64,000 nt of DNA from an uncultured Elusimicrobiales bacterium. Lineage in GTDB: Bacteria > Elusimicrobiota > Elusimicrobia > Elusimicrobiales > Elusimicrobiaceae. The notes under the pieces were generated by a model. The model was not told the DNA's origin. It ran no database searches and saw only the letters and a program-made list of their open reading frames with translations. Positions within the stretch are counted from its first letter, which is position 1. Each line of letters starts with the position of its first letter. The stretch lies in the NCBI GenBank assembly GCA_944327085.1, contig CALVGG010000004.1:88873-152872 (forward strand). The letters are read 5' to 3'. Shown here in pieces: positions 59,361 through 64,000 of the stretch. The translations under genes and the position numbers were made by a program.

Positions 59361-61643
59361 ATGGAAACAAAAGAAATGGGCCGCGTGCGTAAAAATACTT
59401 ATAATTTACGCGGTTTTAAACGCAGTTTTATTTTTATTTTAATTGCTGCCATTTTGGTGGGCACGGGTTCCGTGTTGGCGTGGGAACAGGTAACGCGGCG
59501 TTTATCTCAGGATGCGCGGGAATCTATTACCTCTGCCGGCAGGGAACTGGCCGAAAATTTTAATTATTTATTAGAGGCTGAATTTCAAATTTTGTCTTCC
59601 ATTTCCGTTTCCATAGAAAGCCCTGCTATTTTGGAACACAAACACCGCCTAGTAACCTATTTGGACCGCCAAAACAAACGCAATTTATTTGATACCACCG
59701 GCTATCAGGCGCCGGATGGCACCGCCTGGTTTTCCAACGGGCAAACACGCCAGTGGTTTTTGTCTCCCGCGGAAGTGGCCACCGTATATAAACAGGGCAA
59801 ATATATATCCGGGCGCCGCATTGACCCTTTTGATAAAGGCGATATATTGGTTTTTGCCATTCCATTGCAAGAGGGTGAGGCGCAAGGGGTGGTATTTGCC
59901 ACGCATTCTGCGTCTTTCTACCGGCAGACCTTAACCGCCAATTTGTGGCAGGGCAACGGGGTGGGAATGATTTTGGATAATAAGGGAGACATTGTGCTTT
60001 CGGCTCCCAAGTCTTCCTTTGGCAATATTTTTGATATGGCGGCCGACTTTAGTTTTGACGGCGGCTTCTCGGCCGATAAAATCAAACAGGATATGTCTTC
60101 CGGCGCAAAAGGTTTAAGCGGATATGCTTTGCGGGAGGAGCACCGTTTTGCGTCTTATTATCCGCTTCAATACAATAACTGGTATGCCTTTGCCGTGTTA
60201 CCCACCGCTTTCGTAGCCGAAAAGGCCCTGGGCCTGATGGTAATGGCCTGGCTTATTTGTTTTTCTGTTATTGCCGTATTGGTTATTTGCATCGTGTTTA
60301 TGCTGCGCATGCAGCACAAAAATGGCCGCGCGCTGTATACCATGGCTTTTGTAGACGCCTTAACCCAGGCGGATAATTTAAATGCTTTTCATTTTAAATA
60401 TGCAGAGACCGTGGACAATTTTAAAAAGCAAGGCCTTCCTTTTGCGTTGGTGGTGGTAAATATCAACCGCTTTAAAGCCGTTAATGATATTTACGGTTTG
60501 GAAGAAGGAGACAAAATTTTAAAACAAGTGGCGCAAGCTTTGCAGGAAGGGCTCAAGGAAGGGGAGCTGTTTTGCCGCTCTTCGGCCGATGAATTTTTGT
60601 TATTGCTTGCCTGCCCCGGCCGTACGGAATTGGCCCTGCGGTTAGATTCTGTAGCCCAGCGGGCCGGCCGTTTCTGTCAGGAGGACGGCAAATATATGCC
60701 GCTTTCGCTTACCTGCGGTGTGTATGTGGTGGACGAAGACGCCCCCTTTTATATTTTGGTGGACCGCGCCAAACTGGCTCTTTCTTCCGCCCGCCAGCAC
60801 GCCGGCGCCGTATATGCATTTTATGACGAGGAATTCCGCCGCCGCATTGTGGCCGAAAAGCACATAGAAAGCCACATGGAAGACGCCCTGCAAAACGGTG
60901 AATTTAAATTATACCTGCAGCCCAAGTGTGACTTTAAAACCGGAAAAATAAAAAGTGCCGAAGCCCTGGTTCGTTGGGAACAGCCCGGCAAAGGGTTGGT
61001 GCCGCCTGATCATTTTATCCCCATTTTTGAAAAGAACGGTTTTATTTTAAAATTGGACTGGTTTATGCTGCAGCAAACTTTGGGCCTTTTGCAAAGCTGG
61101 AAGGCGCAGGGCTTGCAGGCGGTGCCGGTGGGGATTAATTTTTCCCGCCTGCATTTGGATGACCCGTCCTTTGTGGATGAGTTGGCCCGTATGGCCGATA
61201 ATTACCGGGTGGATCACCGCTTGCTGGAAGCAGAACTGACTGAAAGCGTAGTTTTTGGCAACACGGCCATTATGAAGCGCTTTGTGGATAATTTGCACGC
61301 CAAAGGTTTTTCCGTAGCGATGGATGATTTTGGTTCCGGTTATTCTTCGTTAAATGTATTAAAGAATTTAGAGTTTGACTGCGTAAAACTGGATAAAGAA
61401 TTTTTAATGCGCGAGGAAGGCAGCGCCCGCATGCGGGCCATTATATCGGGACTGGTGCGTATGATTAAAAGCCTGGGCGGCAGCATTGTGGCCGAAGGGG
61501 TAGAAACCAAAGAACAGGCGCAATTTTTGCAGTCTATCGGCTGTGATTTGGCGCAAGGGTATTTTTTTTACCGCCCGCTCCCGCCCGAGGAATTTACCAA
61601 GCTGCTTTCCCCGGCCAAAAAACGCCGGCGCAAAGCGGGCTGA
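59361..61643 (+). CDS. Membrane GGDEF/EAL cyclic-di-GMP signalling protein
   Basis: 760 residues. Two membrane helices (about residues 20-42 and 292-315) flank a periplasmic sensor region. The GGDEF domain (from about 330) is degenerate: the signature reads SADEF (CRSSADEFLLLL), so cyclase activity is doubtful. The EAL domain keeps EALVRWE, ELTESVVFGN, MDDFGSGYSSLNVLKNLEFD and VAEGVETKEQAQFL, so it should be a cyclic-di-GMP phosphodiesterase. It could control pili or surface life. Convergent with dgt, leaving only 6 bases between them. Confidence 0.88.
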   Translation: METKEMGRVRKNTYNLRGFKRSFIFILIAAILVGTGSVLAWEQVTRRLSQDARESITSAGRELAENFNYLLEAEFQILSSISVSIESPAILEHKHRLVTYLDRQNKRNLFDTTGYQAPDGTAWFSNGQTRQWFLSPAEVATVYKQGKYISGRRIDPFDKGDILVFAIPLQEGEAQGVVFATHSASFYRQTLTANLWQGNGVGMILDNKGDIVLSAPKSSFGNIFDMAADFSFDGGFSADKIKQDMSSGAKGLSGYALREEHRFASYYPLQYNNWYAFAVLPTAFVAEKALGLMVMAWLICFSVIAVLVICIVFMLRMQHKNGRALYTMAFVDALTQADNLNAFHFKYAETVDNFKKQGLPFALVVVNINRFKAVNDIYGLEEGDKILKQVAQALQEGLKEGELFCRSSADEFLLLLACPGRTELALRLDSVAQRAGRFCQEDGKYMPLSLTCGVYVVDEDAPFYILVDRAKLALSSARQHAGAVYAFYDEEFRRRIVAEKHIESHMEDALQNGEFKLYLQPKCDFKTGKIKSAEALVRWEQPGKGLVPPDHFIPIFEKNGFILKLDWFMLQQTLGLLQSWKAQGLQAVPVGINFSRLHLDDPSFVDELARMADNYRVDHRLLEAELTESVVFGNTAIMKRFVDNLHAKGFSVAMDDFGSGYSSLNVLKNLEFDCVKLDKEFLMREEGSARMRAIISGLVRMIKSLGGSIVAEGVETKEQAQFLQSIGCDLAQGYFFYRPLPPEEFTKLLSPAKKRRRKAG

Positions 61644-61649
61644 GGCCGT

Positions 61650-62768
61650 TTACCCCAAGAATTTAATAGAGTTTGGCAATATCACGTCTTCCATTACGCT
61701 TAATGCGTAAGAGTCCGTCATCCCTGCAATATAATCCACAATAATTTCGTCCTGCTGGCTGGTTTGCGTATATACGCGCTGCATGGAGCGTATATAATTG
61801 GCAAATGCGCGGGCGGTTTGTTTGCCTTCTTTGTCATAAGCGGCAAAATCAAAACCGTAGCGCGTGAACAAGGTGCGGAAATAATCAAACAAATCGGCAA
61901 TGCGGCGGTCTATGGTTTCTTTGCGCTGGCGCATTTGGGCGTTGTGATAGATATAGTCATAATTAAAATGGCGCAGGCAGGAAATCAGTTCAAACTTCTC
62001 CGGCGAGAAACCGATATAGTCTTTATCGGCCGAGTGGTGTATCAAATCCAGCGAGAGGGTGCTGATGATTTCCCCGTTGTTGGTTCCCAGTTCCCGCTGG
62101 ACGGCTTGGGGAATATCCGCCTTGGTGATTAATTTGGCTTTTACGGCGTCTTCAATATCGCGGCCCAAATAGGCAATTTTGTCCGCCAGGCGCACAATAC
62201 AGCCTTCATAGGTGGAGGGCATTTGGTTGCGGCCGGTAATTTTTTCCAAATCATTGGGCTTTTTGTCGGGGCGCAGCTGGGTGGTGGCAAAGTCTTCCCC
62301 GCAGTGGCAGATAATGCCGTCTTTTACGGCAAAGGTCAAGTTAAGCCCTTCCCCGCAGTTGGCCAAATGTTCCACCACGCGGTAGCTGTTAATTTCATGT
62401 AAAAAAGTTTTAGGGGCAATGCAGGCGGCTATGGCGCGTTCCCCTTCGTGGCCGAAGGGGGCGTGGCCAATGTCGTGCCCAAGGCCGATGGCGTAGGCCA
62501 GGTCTTGGTTTAAATCCCAGTTTCCGCTTTTGTTTAACCCCCGGCAGATGCTGGCCGCAATGGTGGCCACGTGCAGCACGTGCTCAATGCGGGTGCAGAT
62601 GTGGTCGTTATCCGGGGCAAAGAAAACCTGTGTTTTGTGTTTAAGCCGTCTAAACGGAAGGGAATGGATGATTTTGGTTTGGTCTCTAAAGTATTCGTCC
62701 CGCACGTCCGGCGTGTGGGGATGGCTGCGGCGCAGGTATATTTTATCGGAAAAGGGGTTTTTGTTCAT
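61650..62768 (-). CDS. dgt: Deoxyguanosinetriphosphate triphosphohydrolase-like protein
   Basis: 372 residues from the ATG at 62768. HD-domain phosphohydrolase that cuts dNTPs to nucleoside and triphosphate. The site residues are in RIEHVLHVATIA and GLGHDIGHAPFGHEGERAI; FRRLKHKTQVF precedes it. A longer open frame to 62882 overlaps the coaD start and is rejected; the 62768 ATG has an extended -10 6 bases upstream (leaderless). Confidence 0.93.
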   Translation of the reverse strand: MNKNPFSDKIYLRRSHPHTPDVRDEYFRDQTKIIHSLPFRRLKHKTQVFFAPDNDHICTRIEHVLHVATIAASICRGLNKSGNWDLNQDLAYAIGLGHDIGHAPFGHEGERAIAACIAPKTFLHEINSYRVVEHLANCGEGLNLTFAVKDGIICHCGEDFATTQLRPDKKPNDLEKITGRNQMPSTYEGCIVRLADKIAYLGRDIEDAVKAKLITKADIPQAVQRELGTNNGEIISTLSLDLIHHSADKDYIGFSPEKFELISCLRHFNYDYIYHNAQMRQRKETIDRRIADLFDYFRTLFTRYGFDFAAYDKEGKQTARAFANYIRSMQRVYTQTSQQDEIIVDYIAGMTDSYALSVMEDVILPNSIKFLG

Positions 62769-62774
62769 AAAATT

Positions 62775-62783
62775 ATGATACCA
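62775..62783 (-). promoter_or_regulatory. Extended -10 promoter, leaderless start of dgt
   Basis: TGGTATCAT on the minus strand ends 6 bases before the ATG at 62768; no ribosome site. Confidence 0.55.
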
Positions 62784-62791
62784 TAATATAA

Positions 62792-62810
62792 AAGCCCGGT
62801 GAACGGGCTT
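62792..62810. other. Hairpin between dgt and coaD
   Basis: AAGCCCG (62792-62798) pairs with CGGGCTT (62804-62810) with a 5-base loop, just upstream of the coaD ribosome site. There is no U-tail in the coaD direction. It may be a leader hairpin or an operator between the divergent genes. Confidence 0.45.
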
Positions 62811-62828
62811 GCGCCTGGAGGGCGTTTT

Positions 62829-63350
62829 ATGACCAAACCCGTTGTATATGCCGGCTCGTTTGACCCGATTACCAACGGCCATGCGGATATTATCCGCCGG
62901 GCCGCGCGCGTGTTTGGCGCGGTGCGGGTGGTGGTGTTTAACAGCCCGTGCAAACGTCCGTTATTTACCGTGCAGGAACGGATGGATTTGATCCGCCAAA
63001 ACACGGCGGATATCCCGGGTGTAAGCGTGGACAGTTTCGGCGGATTGCTGGTTGATTATTTGGAGCAAAACGGTTTAAATGTAGTGGTACGCGGGGTGCG
63101 CGGCCCGGCAGATGCCGAGGCGGAAGCCGCCTACGCCCATGCCAACCGTTTGTTAAACCCGGATATAGAAATTGTCTGGCTCCCGGCGGATCCGTCCCTT
63201 TGTTTTGTCAGTTCTTCTGCCGTGCGCGAAAGTTTTTCCTATGGGCGTGAATTGCCGGGGTATGTTTCGGAACAAACCGCCCGTGCCCTTCGTGCCAAAA
63301 TAGCTGCCGTTTCCTCTTCTCGCCATACAAAAGGCCCAGAAACCAAATAG
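62829..63350 (+). CDS. coaD: Phosphopantetheine adenylyltransferase
   Basis: 173 residues. It catalyses the penultimate step of coenzyme A synthesis. AGSFDPITNGHADI at the N-terminus carries the HxGH-like nucleotidyl-transfer motif; the later VSSSAVRES is the family C-terminal signature. Start at 62829 is chosen by GGAGGGCG just before it; the longer frame from 62799 adds an unlike N-terminus. The type II pantothenate kinase gene at 25397 encodes another step of the pathway. Confidence 0.95.
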   Translation: MTKPVVYAGSFDPITNGHADIIRRAARVFGAVRVVVFNSPCKRPLFTVQERMDLIRQNTADIPGVSVDSFGGLLVDYLEQNGLNVVVRGVRGPADAEAEAAYAHANRLLNPDIEIVWLPADPSLCFVSSSAVRESFSYGRELPGYVSEQTARALRAKIAAVSSSRHTKGPETK

Positions 63351-63362
63351 GACTTTTGGCCC
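63347..63362 (+). repeat. 16-base direct repeat, copy 1
   Basis: ATAGGACTTTTGGCCC, overlapping the coaD stop codon. Identical to the copy at 63631. Confidence 0.8.
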
Positions 63363-63630
63363 CTTGTGCGTCTCTTTTTAAGTTTACTACAATATGGGTG
63401 GAGCAATTTAAAGGAGACATTGTATGTACCGCAAGGAACAAGGGTTTCATTCGCGTACATGCTTGCCGAGCGGGGGAAACACCCGCCAGGCAGGGCGCGG
63501 CTTGCGTTTCCCTTTTTCTCTACGGGTGCCGGCTGTAAAACCGGTACAGCATGAGTTCAACGCTCCGCTTGATGTAGTACAAAAACAATCTTTTTTATTT
63601 ATCCCGCATAGGGCCAAAAATCTTATAAAT
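63363..63630 (+). other. Small-ORF segment flanked by 16-base direct repeats
   Basis: Between the two repeats lie a possible -10 box TACAAT (63391-63396) and a strong AAAGGAG before an ATG at 63424. The frame runs 91 codons to 63699, through the terminator and into the next gene's ribosome site. The deduced protein is basic, Arg/Gly-rich and then hydrophobic at the end; no family. Two hairpins lie inside the frame: GCGGG/CCCGC near 63470 and a CCGG-type stem near 63530. Coding status is doubtful. Confidence 0.35.
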
Positions 63631-63655
63631 ATAGGACTTTTGGCCCTGTTTTTTT
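63610..63655 (+). terminator. Intrinsic terminator downstream of coaD
   Basis: GGGCCAAAA (63611-63619) pairs with TTTTGGCCC (63638-63646), followed by TGTTTTTTT. The right arm is part of repeat copy 2. Confidence 0.85.
63631..63646 (+). repeat. 16-base direct repeat, copy 2
   Basis: ATAGGACTTTTGGCCC, identical to the copy at 63347, and forming the right arm of the terminator. Confidence 0.8.
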
Positions 63656-63695
63656 CCCCGTTTGTTTGCAAGACTATTGGTAGGAGAGTATTCTT

Positions 63696-64000
63696 ATGAA
63701 GAAACTGCTGTCTTTGCTTGTGACTACCACGTTGTTGTTTACCTCTTTAGTTCCCTCCTATGCGGAAGCGGCTGCTTCTGTGTCCAAACAAAAAGCTTTA
63801 ATTGAATCCCGCGTAGCCTCCGGTATAGACCAGGCCGTACGTGCGCAGGTACGCAACGGCAAATTTGCCGTGTCGGACAAAGTAGCCGAGGTAAAGGCGG
63901 TAGTGAAGGCGCTTACGTCCGGAACTGAGCAGCAGGGCGTGTCCGGCGAGCTTAGCTATAATGATTTTAAAACAGCGTATGAGACAGGGATGAAAGAGGT
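63696..64000 (+). CDS. Secreted protein, N-terminal part
   Basis: A signal peptide (MKKLLSLLVTTTLLFTSLVP, cleavage near SYAEA) is followed by about 75 residues of helix-prone, Lys/Val-rich sequence (VSKQKALIESRVASGIDQAV). The gene continues beyond the window, so the family cannot be told. TAGGAG lies 9 bases before the ATG. Confidence 0.75.
   Translation, partial: MKKLLSLLVTTTLLFTSLVPSYAEAAASVSKQKALIESRVASGIDQAVRAQVRNGKFAVSDKVAEVKAVVKALTSGTEQQGVSGELSYNDFKTAYETGMKE

Noticed and set aside
62566..62583. CACGTG motifs near the dgt N-terminal codons as extra parS sites
   Set aside because: Flanks do not match the TTTCACGTGAAA core; they are coding sequence for the HD motif region.
62799..62828. 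Upstream extension of coaD
   Set aside because: The added ten residues precede the family N-terminus, and the real start has a GGAGG-type site.

Overview
This window is the replication-origin neighbourhood of a Gram-negative, probably strictly anaerobic bacterium. My best guess at the lineage is Elusimicrobiota (gut type). That rests on three things: a short type IV pilin with a GFTLIELLVVVLIIGIL leader standing alone in the chromosome, many small secreted ankyrin, TPR and beta-barrel proteins, and an oxygen and superoxide detoxification set built on rubredoxin. The lineage is an inference; no 16S rRNA gene lies in the window.

Layout. Bases 1-4462 hold gyrB (cut by the window edge), a short dciA-type gene in the place where recF often sits, dnaN and dnaA, all on the minus strand. 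DnaA boxes lie in the dnaN-dnaA gap, in the last codons of dnaA and across the dnaA start codon. An AT-rich gap with inverted repeats (4463-4845) separates these from plus-strand genes. 4846-7170 encodes desulfoferrodoxin, flavodiiron protein, flavin reductase and rubredoxin. 7340-11241 holds a glycosyltransferase, signal peptidase I, parA and parB, with two parS-like palindromes 1 kb apart. 11242-16189 is mixed: a zinc-ribbon protein; a minus-strand DUF1646/MgtC/DegT-like operon whose DegT-like protein lacks the PLP lysine; a beta-barrel protein; and kdsC. 16257-19672 runs CsgG-like lipoprotein, small membrane protein, serS, TPR protein. 19892-29754 contains an ankyrin lipoprotein, a frameshifted beta-barrel gene, putrescine synthesis (agmatinase plus pyruvoyl arginine decarboxylase), an M3 peptidase, pantothenate kinase, a squalene/phytoene synthase-like enzyme, and a ChaN-like protein with a decayed partial copy. 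29812-34052 has ligA and nusB, then the infC-rpmI-rplT operon with a promoter, an attenuator-like hairpin and a structured spacer. 34317-36551 has two P/Q-rich coiled-coil envelope proteins and tatD. 36764-42120 is the heat-shock cluster hrcA-grpE-dnaK, then a pilin, then dnaJ. 42214-55615 is housekeeping: rsmE-mtaB, glmU-prs-ctc-pth, pheS-pheT and zapA-type genes, rarA-xseA-xseB-tlyA. 55734-64000 has two paralogous secreted ankyrin proteins, a thioesterase and YjbQ, tRNA-Gly, a membrane GGDEF/EAL protein, dgt, coaD and the start of a secreted protein.

The most general signal is in the start regions. At least thirteen transcription units have a -10 hexamer, often an extended TGn form, ending exactly 6 or 7 bases before the start codon, with no Shine-Dalgarno sequence. 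This predicts leaderless mRNAs. Genes inside operons generally carry ordinary AGGAG-type sites. No insertion sequence, CRISPR array or rRNA gene was seen.
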